Source: CAYYWV01 sp964475385 (GTDB taxonomy: Bacteria; Pseudomonadota; Alphaproteobacteria; JAAXGF01). From it: DNA of 61,287 bases. The stretch's first letter is position 1. The number at the start of each line of letters is the position of its first letter. Under the pieces are notes generated by a model. That model worked only from the letters and a program-made list of their open reading frames with translations. It did not search any database and had not been told where the DNA came from. A program made the translations under genes and the position numbers. The stretch covers positions 1 through 61,287 of the forward strand of contig CAYYWV010000001.1 of the NCBI GenBank assembly GCA_964475385.1, read 5' to 3'. Of this stretch, positions 46,129 through 54,660 are shown piece by piece.

Positions 46129-47894
46129 TGTGCGGGATCGCCGGGATCTGGCGGAGCGACGGCGCGGCGCCCGACGAGGCGGCGCTCGATGCGCTCGAGA
46201 CCGCGCTCGGCCACCGCGGCCCCGACGGCGCGGGACGGTTCCGCGCCGGCGGGCTTGCGCTCGTTCATACCCGGCTTGCGATCATCGACCTCGCCGGCGG
46301 CGATCAGCCGCTCTTCGGCCCGGGCGGCGCGGCGCTCGTCGCCAACGCCGAGATCTACGACTATATCGAGCAACGCGCGGCGCTTGGGGTCGAGCGCTTC
46401 GCCACCGACTCGGACTGCGAGGCGCCGCTTCACCTTTACGCTCGGGACGGGGCGCGCTTCGCCGAGTCCTTGCGGGGCATGTACGCGATCGCGCTCTTCG
46501 ACGCGCAGGCGGGGCGGCTTCTGCTCGCGCGCGATCCTTTCGGCATCAAGCCGCTCTACTACGTCGAGCGCGCCGACGGCATCGCCTTCGCCTCCGAGCC
46601 CCAGGCCCTGATCGCGGCGGGGCTCGCCGGGCGCCGGCTGGAGCCGCGCGCGCGCGACGAACTCCTCCAGCTTCAGTTCTCGACCGGGCGCGAGACCGTC
46701 TTCGCGGGCGTCAACCGGGTGCTGCCGGGCGAGACCCTGGTCGTCTCGCAAGGCCGGATCGTCGAGCGGCTCCACCGCTCGGCGCTGCCCGACGGCGGCC
46801 CCGCCGACTGGGACGAGGCCGAGGCGCTGGAGCGGCTCGACGCGGCGCTCGCCGACAGCGTCACCGTCCATCAGCGCGCCGACGTCGATTACGGGATGTT
46901 CCTCTCGGGCGGGATCGACAGCGCGGCCCTTCTCGCGCTCATGGCGCGGACCGGCGGGCGCAGGGTCCGGGCCTACACGGTGGGCTTTCCGGGCTCGGCC
47001 GCCCACGACGAGCGCGCGCACGCCCGCCGGCTCGCCGCCGAAGTCGGGGCCGAGCACGTGGAGGTTGCATTCGACGAAGGCGACTTCTGGCGGCTGTTGC
47101 CGGCGGTCGCCGCCGCGCTCGACGACCCGGCGGCCGACTATGCGGCCCTGCCGAGTTACAAGCTCGCCGCGCGCGCCGCCGCCGAGGTCAAGGTGGTGCT
47201 GACCGGCGAAGGGGGGGACGAGCTGTTCGCGGGCTACGGCCGCTACCGGTCGGCCATGCGGCCATGGTGGCGCGGCGGCAAGGCGTTCCGCCGCCGCGGG
47301 CTCCTCGAAGGGCTCGGCCTGTTGCGCGCGCCGAGGCCCGGCTGGCGCGACGGGATCGGGGCCGCCGAGGCCCGCGCGCTGCGTCCCGGCCGCAGCCGGC
47401 TTCAGACCCTTCAGGCGGTCGATTGCGCCGACTGGCTCGCCCACGACCTTCTGCTCAAGGTCGATCGCTGCCTGATGGCCCATGGCCTCGAAGGGCGGAC
47501 GCCGTTTCTCGATCCGGTCGTGGCCCGGGTCGCCTTTCGTCTTCCCGACCGGCTCAAGGTCGAGCGCGGGCTCGGCAAGTGGCTCCTGCGCCGCTGGCTC
47601 GACCGCCACTTGCCTGCGGCGCAGCCGTTCGCCCGCAAGCGCGGGTTCACGGTGCCGGTCGCCGAGTGGATCGCGGGCAAGGGCGCGGCGCTCGGCCCTC
47701 TGGTCGCGGCCCAGGCGGGCGTCAACGAGGTCTGCGATGGGGACGCGGTGCGCGCGCTCTATCGCGCGCCCATGGACAAGCGGCGCGGCTTCGCGGCCTG
47801 GACGCTCTTGTTCTATGCGCTGTGGCACCGCCGCCACATCGAAGGCGGCGCGCCCGCGGGCGACGTCATCGAGACTCTTTCGAGTCCTGCGTGA
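46128..47894 (+). CDS. asnB: Asparagine synthetase B-like amidotransferase
   Basis: This is a 588-residue enzyme. The class II glutaminase begins MCGIAGIW with nucleophile Cys2, followed by GHRGPDGAG and the FGIKPLYY block. The C-terminal synthetase part has the SGGIDSAALLALMA pyrophosphatase loop, the LTGEGGDELFAGYGRY block and KVDRCLMAHGLEGRTPFLD. In a sugar-polymer cluster such proteins often amidate glycan acids or precursors instead of making free asparagine, as in the XrtA-associated amidotransferases. This is the last gene in the glycosyltransferase run; it converges on the metallo-hydrolase-like gene with a 6-base gap. Confidence 0.9.
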   Translation: MCGIAGIWRSDGAAPDEAALDALETALGHRGPDGAGRFRAGGLALVHTRLAIIDLAGGDQPLFGPGGAALVANAEIYDYIEQRAALGVERFATDSDCEAPLHLYARDGARFAESLRGMYAIALFDAQAGRLLLARDPFGIKPLYYVERADGIAFASEPQALIAAGLAGRRLEPRARDELLQLQFSTGRETVFAGVNRVLPGETLVVSQGRIVERLHRSALPDGGPADWDEAEALERLDAALADSVTVHQRADVDYGMFLSGGIDSAALLALMARTGGRRVRAYTVGFPGSAAHDERAHARRLAAEVGAEHVEVAFDEGDFWRLLPAVAAALDDPAADYAALPSYKLAARAAAEVKVVLTGEGGDELFAGYGRYRSAMRPWWRGGKAFRRRGLLEGLGLLRAPRPGWRDGIGAAEARALRPGRSRLQTLQAVDCADWLAHDLLLKVDRCLMAHGLEGRTPFLDPVVARVAFRLPDRLKVERGLGKWLLRRWLDRHLPAAQPFARKRGFTVPVAEWIAGKGAALGPLVAAQAGVNEVCDGDAVRALYRAPMDKRRGFAAWTLLFYALWHRRHIEGGAPAGDVIETLSSPA

Positions 47895-47900
47895 GCCCGT

Positions 47901-48716
47901 TCAGGGCGCGAGCGTCAGTCCTTCGCGGGCGACGATGGCGCCGGGCGCGATGGTCTCGGCCTCGTCGGCGATGCGGTCGAGCGCCTCGTCGTCCCAGTCG
48001 GGCTCGTGACGGGCGAGCGCCGCGGTCCCGACCCCGGCCTCGCGGGCGAGGCGCAGGGCCGCCCGCCATTCGGCGGTGCCGTCCAGGCCCGCGCCCGCGC
48101 CGAGGATCGCGAGATCGGCTCCGGCGATCAGGTTGCGGACGCCGTTCGCCGTCTCGGCCCCCGCCTCGGGCAGCGCGAAGTCCGAGAGATAACAAACGCT
48201 GCGCCCTTCGGCCTCGATCCTGAAGCCCGAGATTCCGACGCAAGGGTGGACTCGCGCCGTGCGCACAGTGATCCCCGAAGCGGGGGCGAGGGCCGCGCCC
48301 GGGGTGAAGTCCTCGTAGCAGAAGCAGGCGTCGAAGATGGCGACCGGCACCGGAAAGACGGGGTCGTTCATCAGCGCCGCGAGCACCTCGCGGAGCGCGC
48401 GTCCCTCGGCGTCGCGCCCGGCCCAGAGCCGGAAGGCGTTGGCCCCGTCGTAGGCCGGGCTGAAGAAAGGGATGCCCGCGATGCACTCGCGCCCGGTATA
48501 GCTGAGAAACAGCTCGGCCTTGACCGGCGCGGCGGCCGACAGGGCTTCGCCGAGCGGGCGAAGACCGGTTCCGGCGTCGAAAACGAGGCATGAGTCCGCG
48601 ATCCGGACCTCGATGCAGCGGGTGTTGCCGCCGTAGCGCGCCGTCGCCGGGCCGGGGCAGGGGATTCGGCCCCGCACGCCCCAGAACCTCACCTCGAAGC
48701 GTTTCCGTTCGGCCAT
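47901..48716 (-). CDS. Degenerate metallo-beta-lactamase-fold protein
   Basis: The product is a 271-residue protein with the fold features of the MBL family that starts RFWGVRGRIPCPGP-ATARYGGNT and CLVFDAGTGLRPLG. In active members the next block reads SHTHWDHIQG and holds the metal-binding His and Asp residues; here residues 71-80 are LSYTGRECIA, so the first His becomes Tyr, the second Gly and the D-H pair E-C. A later H-S metal motif is also missing, whereas the HP, SDF and RHEPDWDDE regions remain. It is therefore probably a non-catalytic relative or one with altered chemistry. The frame is intact, so it is not a pseudogene by frameshift. Confidence 0.85.
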   Translation of the reverse strand: MAERKRFEVRFWGVRGRIPCPGPATARYGGNTRCIEVRIADSCLVFDAGTGLRPLGEALSAAAPVKAELFLSYTGRECIAGIPFFSPAYDGANAFRLWAGRDAEGRALREVLAALMNDPVFPVPVAIFDACFCYEDFTPGAALAPASGITVRTARVHPCVGISGFRIEAEGRSVCYLSDFALPEAGAETANGVRNLIAGADLAILGAGAGLDGTAEWRAALRLAREAGVGTAALARHEPDWDDEALDRIADEAETIAPGAIVAREGLTLAP

Positions 48717-48876
48717 CGTCCATTCGCTCGGTGCGAAAGAGTACTGTGCCCCAGCGCCCGCGCGAGCGGAAGCCGAAACTGCGCAGGCTTCGGGGCCGCG
48801 CGTGGGCGCGCGCCGCGCTCGACGGCCCGACGAGCGCGCGCTAGCATCAGGGCCCCCACCGCGCGAGGGAACCGAT

Positions 48877-50931
48877 ATGGCCGCAGAGATCGTCTATTCC
48901 GCTTGTCCGCATGACTGTCCGAGCACCTGCGCGCTCGCCGTCGAGCGCCTGGACGCGCGCCGGATCGGCCGGGTTCGCGGGGCCGCCGAGCAGACCTACA
49001 CCGACGGCGTGATCTGCGCCAAGGTCGCGCGCTACGCCGAGCGCGTCCATCACCCTGACCGGCTGACCACGCCTTTGCGCCGTGTCGGCCCCAAGGGAAG
49101 CGGCGCTTTCGCGCCGATCTCTTGGGACGAGGCGCTGGATACGGTCGCCGAAGCCTTTCGCCGCGCCGCCGACGCGTATGGCCCGGAATCGGTCTGGCCC
49201 TACTATTACGCGGGCACCATGGGGCTCGTGCAGCGCGACGGGATCAACCGGCTGCGCCATGTCATGCGGTACTCGGGCGAGACGACCACCATCTGCACCG
49301 CGCTGGTCGACGCCGGCTGGCTCGCGGGCGTCGGCGCTTTTCGCGGCCCCGACCCGCGCGAGATGGCCGACTCCGACCTTATCGTCATCTGGGGCACCAA
49401 CGCGGCCTCGACCCAGGTCAACGTCATGAACCACGTCTCCAAGGCCCGCAAGACGCGCGGGGCGAAGCTCGTGGTGGTCGATCCCTACCGCAACCGGACC
49501 GCGGCGGTCGCCGACATGCACCTCGCGCTTCGCCCGGCCACCGACGGCGCGCTCGCTTGCGCGGTCATGCACGTGCTCTTCGCCGAAGGCTACGCCGACC
49601 GCGACTACATGGCCCGCTACGCCGACTGCCCGGACCGGCTGGAGGCTCATCTCGCGACCCGGACCCCGGCCTGGGCGGCCGGGATCACGGGGCTTTCCGA
49701 GGACGAGATCGTGGCCTTCGCCCGGCTCTACGGCGCGACGAAGCGGAGCTACATCCGGGTCGGCTATGGGTTCTCGCGGGTCCGCAACGGCGCCGCCAAC
49801 GTTCACGCGGTCACTTGCCTGCCGACGGTGACCGGCGCCTGGCGCCATAAAGGCGGCGGCGCGTTCTATAACAACAAGGGCATCTACGGCTGGGACAAGA
49901 CGCTGATCGAAGGGCTGGACGCGCGCGATCCTGCGGTGCGCTCCCTCGACCAGTCGCGGATCGGTCCGGTGCTCATGGGCGATCCGGCCGACATCGGCGA
50001 CGGGCCGCCGGTCAAAGCGATGCTGATCCAGAACACCAATCCGATGGCGGTCGCGCCCGAGCACGCCCGCGTTCGCGAGGGCTTCGCCCGCGAGGATCTG
50101 TTCGTCTGCGTCCACGAGCAGTTCATGACCGAGACCGCGCGGATGGCGGATGTGGTTCTGCCGGCGACCACCTTCCTCGAGCACGACGACGTCTATCAGG
50201 CGGGCGGCAATCAGCACATCATCCTCGGCCCCCGCGTGATCGAACCTTTGCCCGAGGCGCGCTCGAACCACGAGGTGATCTCTGCGCTCGCGGCCCGGCT
50301 CGGCGCTCGGCATCGGGGGTTCGAGATGACCGCGCTCGAGATCATCGACGAGACGCTGCGCGCGTCGGGCAAGCCGGGGGTCGAGGAGCTGCGGCGCTTG
50401 CGTTGGATCGACTGCCAGCCCGACTTCGAGACCGCGCATTTCATCAACGGCTTCGGCGCGCCCGACGGCCGTTTCCGCTTCGCCCCCGACTGGGCGAGCT
50501 TGGGGGCCGATCACGCGGCGATGCCGCCGCTTCCCGACCACCTCGCAGTGATCGAGGAGAGCGACGCCGAGCACCCCTTCCGGCTGGTCACCCCGCCCGC
50601 GCACGACTTCCTGAACACCACCTTCACCGAGACCCCGACCTCGCGGGCGCGGCTGGGCCGTCCGCGCGCGCTGGTCCACCCCGAAGACCTCGACGCCGCG
50701 GGCGTTGCGGACGGCGCGCGTCTGCGCGTCGGCAATCGGCGCGGCGACATCGTGGTCGAGGCGCGCGCCTTCGACGGCCTTCAGCGCGGCGTCGTGGTGA
50801 TCGAGAGCATCTGGCCCAACGAGGCCTTCGAGGAAGGCGCGGGCGTCAACCTCTTGATCGGGGCCGACGCCGCGCCGCCGCGCGGCGGGGCCGCCTTTCA
50901 CGACACCGCCGTCTGGCTGCGTCCGGCCTGA
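48877..50931 (+). CDS. Molybdopterin oxidoreductase (DMSO reductase family)
   Basis: This is a 684-residue enzyme with an N-terminal 4Fe-4S site (CPHDCPSTCALAV and later VICAKV). The DMSO reductase blocks are present: VWPYYYAGTMGLVQRDGINR, WGTNAASTQVN, VVVDPYRNRTA and the C-terminal FTETPTSRARLGRP...VHPEDLDAAGVADG molybdopterin-dinucleotide-binding domain. The Mo ligand position is not obvious. There is no Tat signal, so it should be cytoplasmic. Such single-subunit proteins include formate dehydrogenase-like and thiosulfate- or pyrogallol-type relatives; the substrate is unknown. The ATG at 48877 has a GAGGGAAC ribosome site. Confidence 0.9.
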   Translation: MAAEIVYSACPHDCPSTCALAVERLDARRIGRVRGAAEQTYTDGVICAKVARYAERVHHPDRLTTPLRRVGPKGSGAFAPISWDEALDTVAEAFRRAADAYGPESVWPYYYAGTMGLVQRDGINRLRHVMRYSGETTTICTALVDAGWLAGVGAFRGPDPREMADSDLIVIWGTNAASTQVNVMNHVSKARKTRGAKLVVVDPYRNRTAAVADMHLALRPATDGALACAVMHVLFAEGYADRDYMARYADCPDRLEAHLATRTPAWAAGITGLSEDEIVAFARLYGATKRSYIRVGYGFSRVRNGAANVHAVTCLPTVTGAWRHKGGGAFYNNKGIYGWDKTLIEGLDARDPAVRSLDQSRIGPVLMGDPADIGDGPPVKAMLIQNTNPMAVAPEHARVREGFAREDLFVCVHEQFMTETARMADVVLPATTFLEHDDVYQAGGNQHIILGPRVIEPLPEARSNHEVISALAARLGARHRGFEMTALEIIDETLRASGKPGVEELRRLRWIDCQPDFETAHFINGFGAPDGRFRFAPDWASLGADHAAMPPLPDHLAVIEESDAEHPFRLVTPPAHDFLNTTFTETPTSRARLGRPRALVHPEDLDAAGVADGARLRVGNRRGDIVVEARAFDGLQRGVVVIESIWPNEAFEEGAGVNLLIGADAAPPRGGAAFHDTAVWLRPA

Positions 50932-50985
50932 ACGGTCGGCCGGCCCGCAGTCGGGTCGGTTCGGGGTGAGAGGGGAAAAGCCGCG

Positions 50986-51921
50986 ATGACCGAGCCCGCG
51001 CCGCCGCCCGCGCCCGAGCCCGCGCCCGAGTTCGCGCCCGCGCGCGCCGAACGGATTCGGGCCAACGCCTGTCTTTTCGCGACCTCCGTGATCTGGGGCT
51101 CGTTCTTTCCCTTGCTCGACAGGCTGCTCATGGGCTGGGACTCGCTAAGCCTCGCCGCCGCCCGCCTCTGGATCGCCGCGCTCGGGCTGATGGTCGTGCT
51201 CGTGCTGCGCGAGGGCTGGCGCGCGCTCGCCGGGCCTTTGCCGTGGCGGCGCATCTGGCTCGCCGGGGGCTGCGGGCTCGCCGGATTCACGTTGTTCATC
51301 ACTATCGGCGTCAACGCCTCGGGCCCGGTGCCGGCGGCCGTGATCTCGACCGCGAGCCCGGTGATCGCCATGCTCATGGCCTGGGCGCTCGGGCGGATGC
51401 GTCTCAAGCGACAGACCCTGGTCGGGGTCGGCTTCGCGGTCGGCGGCGGCCTGCTCGTGGTCTTCGATCCCGAGGGCGCAAGCGGGTTTCGCGGCGGCGA
51501 GATCTTCGTGCTCATCGCGGCCGTCGCCTGGGTCTGGCAGTCGCTGATGTCGCAGGTCTGGCTCGCCGAGTTCTCGCGACTGCGCGTCGCCGCCCTTCTG
51601 GCGACGACCGGCGCGACGGCGCTGACGGCGGCTGCGCTCGCCGCCGCGTTCGCCGGCTTTACGACCCCGGCGGCCGATCTTTCGCCCGGCGCGCTCGCCA
51701 TCCTGGCCTATCTCGGCCTGGTTGGGGCCGGGCTCGGAAACTTCCTCTGGTACTTCGGGGTCGGGCGGCTCGGCGTGACGGTGGCCAGCATGTACAACAA
51801 CCTGATCCCGGTCTTCGCCGTTCTGGTCGCGCTCGCTCTCGGCACCGTGGCGACCTGGTATCAGCTTGCGGGCGGCGTTCTGGTCCTTATCGGCGTCGCC
51901 TGGGCGCAGCGACGCGGTTGA
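50986..51921 (+). CDS. EamA/DMT-family transporter
   Basis: The product is a 311-residue membrane protein with ten spans in two EamA repeats. The N-terminal tail is Pro/Ala/Glu-rich (about 30 residues). The first repeat starts ACLFATSVIWGSFFPL, with a second repeat from GEIFVLIAAVAWVWQSLMSQ. These proteins export or import metabolites such as amino acids, purines or osmolytes. The ligand is unknown. It lies 54 bases after the molybdoenzyme gene in the same direction. Confidence 0.9.
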   Translation: MTEPAPPPAPEPAPEFAPARAERIRANACLFATSVIWGSFFPLLDRLLMGWDSLSLAAARLWIAALGLMVVLVLREGWRALAGPLPWRRIWLAGGCGLAGFTLFITIGVNASGPVPAAVISTASPVIAMLMAWALGRMRLKRQTLVGVGFAVGGGLLVVFDPEGASGFRGGEIFVLIAAVAWVWQSLMSQVWLAEFSRLRVAALLATTGATALTAAALAAAFAGFTTPAADLSPGALAILAYLGLVGAGLGNFLWYFGVGRLGVTVASMYNNLIPVFAVLVALALGTVATWYQLAGGVLVLIGVAWAQRRG

Positions 51922-51936
51922 ACGGCCGGCGCGGTT

Positions 51937-52551
51937 TCAGGCGCGGGCGGCGGGGGCGCGCGCGGTCGCGGTCTCGAACCGAAAGGCGCGAATCCCAACC
52001 GGCCACTCGTCCGGGTCGAGGCCGGCCTTGATCTTGAGCTGGGCGACGAACGCGCGCGGATCGGGCAGCGTCTTCCACACCGCGGGCAGGAACAGCCCCT
52101 GGCGATCGGCGCACTTCAGGATAAGGCCATCGACGCCGGGGCGGAGGGCGGCGATCAGCGCGTCTTCGTCCGCTGCGGCGATGGGCTCGGGCGGGCCGAG
52201 GACCGAGACCTCGATCGCAAGGCGGTCGAACTCGGATCGATCGAGCGGCGGAAACCGCGGATCTTCGAACGCGGCCGCGAAGGCGTTCTCGGCCACGTCC
52301 ACGACCAACGGCAGCCGGGCCTGCGCCTTGCCGATGCAGCCGCGCAGGCGGTCTTCGTTCTTGAGGGTGACGAAGCTCGCCATCTGCTTTCGCAGGTTTT
52401 CCGGGTAGGTCGACTCCTCGACCGCGAGTGGCTCGTGCGCGGCGAGGCCGTGGGCGATCGAATCGCGGGCGATTGCGGTCAGAACATGCCCGTAGCGCTC
52501 GGCGATCTCGATCGGCGCGAGCTTCCGTTCAGGCAAAGGCCCAAGCCCCAT
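51937..52551 (-). CDS. amrA: AmmeMemoRadiSam system protein A (AMMECR1 domain)
   Basis: This is a protein of about 204 residues of the AMMECR1 family. The conserved blocks are ESTYPENLRKQMASFVTLKNEDRLRGCIGKAQARLPLVVDVAENAFAAAFEDPRFPPLDRSEFDRLAIEVSVLGPPEPI read in pieces; the RGCIG motif is diagnostic. It is one of three co-occurring proteins (A, B and a radical SAM enzyme) of unknown joint function. I start at the ATG at 52551, overlapping the MEMO gene end by 23 bases; longer frames are Arg/Pro-rich and rejected. An EamA gene converges on it. Confidence 0.88.
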   Translation of the reverse strand: MGLGPLPERKLAPIEIAERYGHVLTAIARDSIAHGLAAHEPLAVEESTYPENLRKQMASFVTLKNEDRLRGCIGKAQARLPLVVDVAENAFAAAFEDPRFPPLDRSEFDRLAIEVSVLGPPEPIAAADEDALIAALRPGVDGLILKCADRQGLFLPAVWKTLPDPRAFVAQLKIKAGLDPDEWPVGIRAFRFETATARAPAARA

Positions 52552-53311
52552 AGCCAACCACTTGGTCGCGCGGACCCGCCGTGTCGCCCGAGTTGCGGAG
52601 ATCGAGCGTGGCCGCGGCGAGCCCCCGGGCGCGGGCGCGCTCCAAAAGCCCTTGGATGGCGCGATAGCCGCAGGCCTGCTCAGGCCCGAGACGGTCGCCT
52701 TCGAGCGCCTCGATAGCGCGCGCCGTCGCGGCGTCGATCCGCCGCGCGGTCTCATAGTCGAGATAGTGGCTGAGGTCCGAGCTGATGACGATCAGGGTCT
52801 CGTCGTCGTCGAGGGCCGCGATCACGGCCGCCACCTCCGACGGCCGCGCCGCGCTGACCAGAAGCGGGACGATCGCAAACCGCCCGAACAGGCATTGCAG
52901 GAAGGGGAGATGGACCTCGATGCAGTGCTCGAGCCGGTGCGGCGAATCGCTCACCACCACGGCGTCCTCTGCGACGAGCCGGTCGATCGCCTTGCGGTCG
53001 AGCGGCACCGCGCCGAGCGGCGTTGCGAAGCCGTCCACGCTGGGGGCGGCGATGCCATAGAAGGCTTCGCGATGGGCCGGTCCGATCAGAACTACCCGTC
53101 GGATATCGTCGCTCAAGCCCTCGATCGTCCGATAGGCCGAGGCCGCGACCGGCCCCGAGTAGACATAGCCCGCATGGGGCGCGATCAGCGCGCGCGGGCG
53201 CGCGTCGAGGGCCTTCGCCTCGGCGAGATAGCCTTCCACCGCGGATTGGAGAGCCGCCGCATCTTCGGGGTAGAACAACCCGGCGACGGCGGCCGGTCGC
53301 AGGGTGGTCAT
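52529..53311 (-). CDS. amrB: AmmeMemoRadiSam system protein B (MEMO1 family)
   Basis: The product is a 260-residue MEMO1-family protein, related by fold to class III extradiol dioxygenases. Seen are the start TLRPAAVAGLFYPED, the metal-site-like ALIAPHAGYVYSGPVAA, GPAHREAF, SPHRLEHCIEVHLPFLQ and SSDLSHYLDY. It overlaps the AMMECR1 gene at its 3' end and runs with it. The ATG at 53311 follows GAGGCC; a TTG 21 bases upstream is less likely. In eukaryotes the homologue binds copper; the role in bacteria is not settled. Confidence 0.92.
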   Translation of the reverse strand: MTTLRPAAVAGLFYPEDAAALQSAVEGYLAEAKALDARPRALIAPHAGYVYSGPVAASAYRTIEGLSDDIRRVVLIGPAHREAFYGIAAPSVDGFATPLGAVPLDRKAIDRLVAEDAVVVSDSPHRLEHCIEVHLPFLQCLFGRFAIVPLLVSAARPSEVAAVIAALDDDETLIVISSDLSHYLDYETARRIDAATARAIEALEGDRLGPEQACGYRAIQGLLERARARGLAAATLDLRNSGDTAGPRDQVVGYGAWAFA

Positions 53312-53434
53312 GGCCTCGTTGCGTCGTTGCAAGTCTTGACGCCTTTAACTTGGGTTTTCGAAGCGGCGGTTTAAAGAGCGCGGCGCTTCGGCCGAAGAGC
53401 GTTGAAGGGGTCTGCGACGGACCCCAAATGGTTG

Positions 53435-54601
53435 ATGGAAAGCATCGCCATGATGACGGTCTCGCGCAAAAAGCAGGAACGCATTCCGAACGACGGCGCC
53501 GTCGTGGCCGCGCGTTATTGGCGGCGGCTCGACGACGGGCGCATTCAGTGCGATCTCTGCCCGCGCTACTGCAAGCTGCGCGATGGCCAACGCGGGCTCT
53601 GTTTCGTTCGCGCCCGCGACGGCGACCGGCTGGTGCTCACCACCTACGGTCGGTCGAGCGGGTTCTGCGTCGATCCCATCGAGAAGAAGCCGCTCAACCA
53701 TTTTCTGCCCGGCACGCCGGTGTTGTCCTTCGGCACCGCGGGCTGCAACCTCGCTTGCCGGTTCTGCCAGAACTGGGACATCAGCAAGTCGCGCGAGATC
53801 GACACCCTCGCCGATGAGGCCGCGCCCGAGACCATCGCCCGGGCGGCGCGCGCGCTCGATTGCCGGAGCGTCGCCTTCACCTACAACGATCCGGTCATCT
53901 TCCACGAGTACGCCATCGACGTGGCCGAGGCCTGCCATGCGGTCGGCATCAAGACCGTGGCGGTGAGCGCGGGCTATGTCTGCGCCGAGCCGCGGGCCGA
54001 GTTCTACCGCCACATCGACGCCGCGAACATCGACCTCAAAGCGTTCACCGAGCGCTTTTACAAGACGCTGTGCGGGGGCTCGCTCGGCGCGGTTCTGGAC
54101 ACGCTTCTCTACATTCGCCACGAAACCCGGACCTGGCTCGAGATCACCACGCTTTTGATCCCCGGCGAGAACGATTCGGAGGCCGAGATCGAGGCGCTCG
54201 CGGGCTGGATCGCGGACCGGCTCGGCGTCGACGTGCCTTTGCATTTCACCGCCTTTCACCCCGACTGGCGGATGCGCGACCATCGCCCGACGCCGCCCGA
54301 GACCCTGGTCCGCGCCCGCCGGATCGCGATGGAGCGGGGGCTTCGTTACGTTTACACGGGCAACGTCCACGACCGCGAAGGCGGGAGCACCTACTGCCAC
54401 GGCTGCGGCGCGCGGCTGATCGGGCGCGACTGGTATGTGCTGACCGACTGGGCGCTCGCGGCGGACGGCCGCTGCGCGTCCTGCGGGACGCCCCTTGCAG
54501 GCGTTTTCGAGCCCCGCCCCGGCGACTGGGGGCCGCGGCGGTTGCCGGTCCGACTCGCCGATTTCGCGAAGCGCGGCGCGGCGCGCTTTGCCAATTGTTA
54601 A
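53435..54601 (+). CDS. amrS: AmmeMemoRadiSam system radical SAM enzyme
   Basis: This is a protein of about 388 residues with the radical SAM cluster motif C104-N-L-A-C108-R-F-C111 followed by QNWDISKSR, as in the AmrS family. An N-terminal Cys region (CDLCPRYCKLRDGQRGLC) and a C-terminal zinc-like region (CHGCGARL ... CASCG) flank the barrel. It is divergent from the AMMECR1 and MEMO genes, completing the triad. The start is uncertain: ATGs occur at 53435, 53450 and 53453, and I see no strong ribosome site for the first. Confidence 0.9.
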   Translation: MESIAMMTVSRKKQERIPNDGAVVAARYWRRLDDGRIQCDLCPRYCKLRDGQRGLCFVRARDGDRLVLTTYGRSSGFCVDPIEKKPLNHFLPGTPVLSFGTAGCNLACRFCQNWDISKSREIDTLADEAAPETIARAARALDCRSVAFTYNDPVIFHEYAIDVAEACHAVGIKTVAVSAGYVCAEPRAEFYRHIDAANIDLKAFTERFYKTLCGGSLGAVLDTLLYIRHETRTWLEITTLLIPGENDSEAEIEALAGWIADRLGVDVPLHFTAFHPDWRMRDHRPTPPETLVRARRIAMERGLRYVYTGNVHDREGGSTYCHGCGARLIGRDWYVLTDWALAADGRCASCGTPLAGVFEPRPGDWGPRRLPVRLADFAKRGAARFANC

Positions 54602-54660
54602 TCGTATCTTCCTACCGTTCTGCGATCGACCGGGTGTAGAGCGATCGCAGGAATCCAGCA

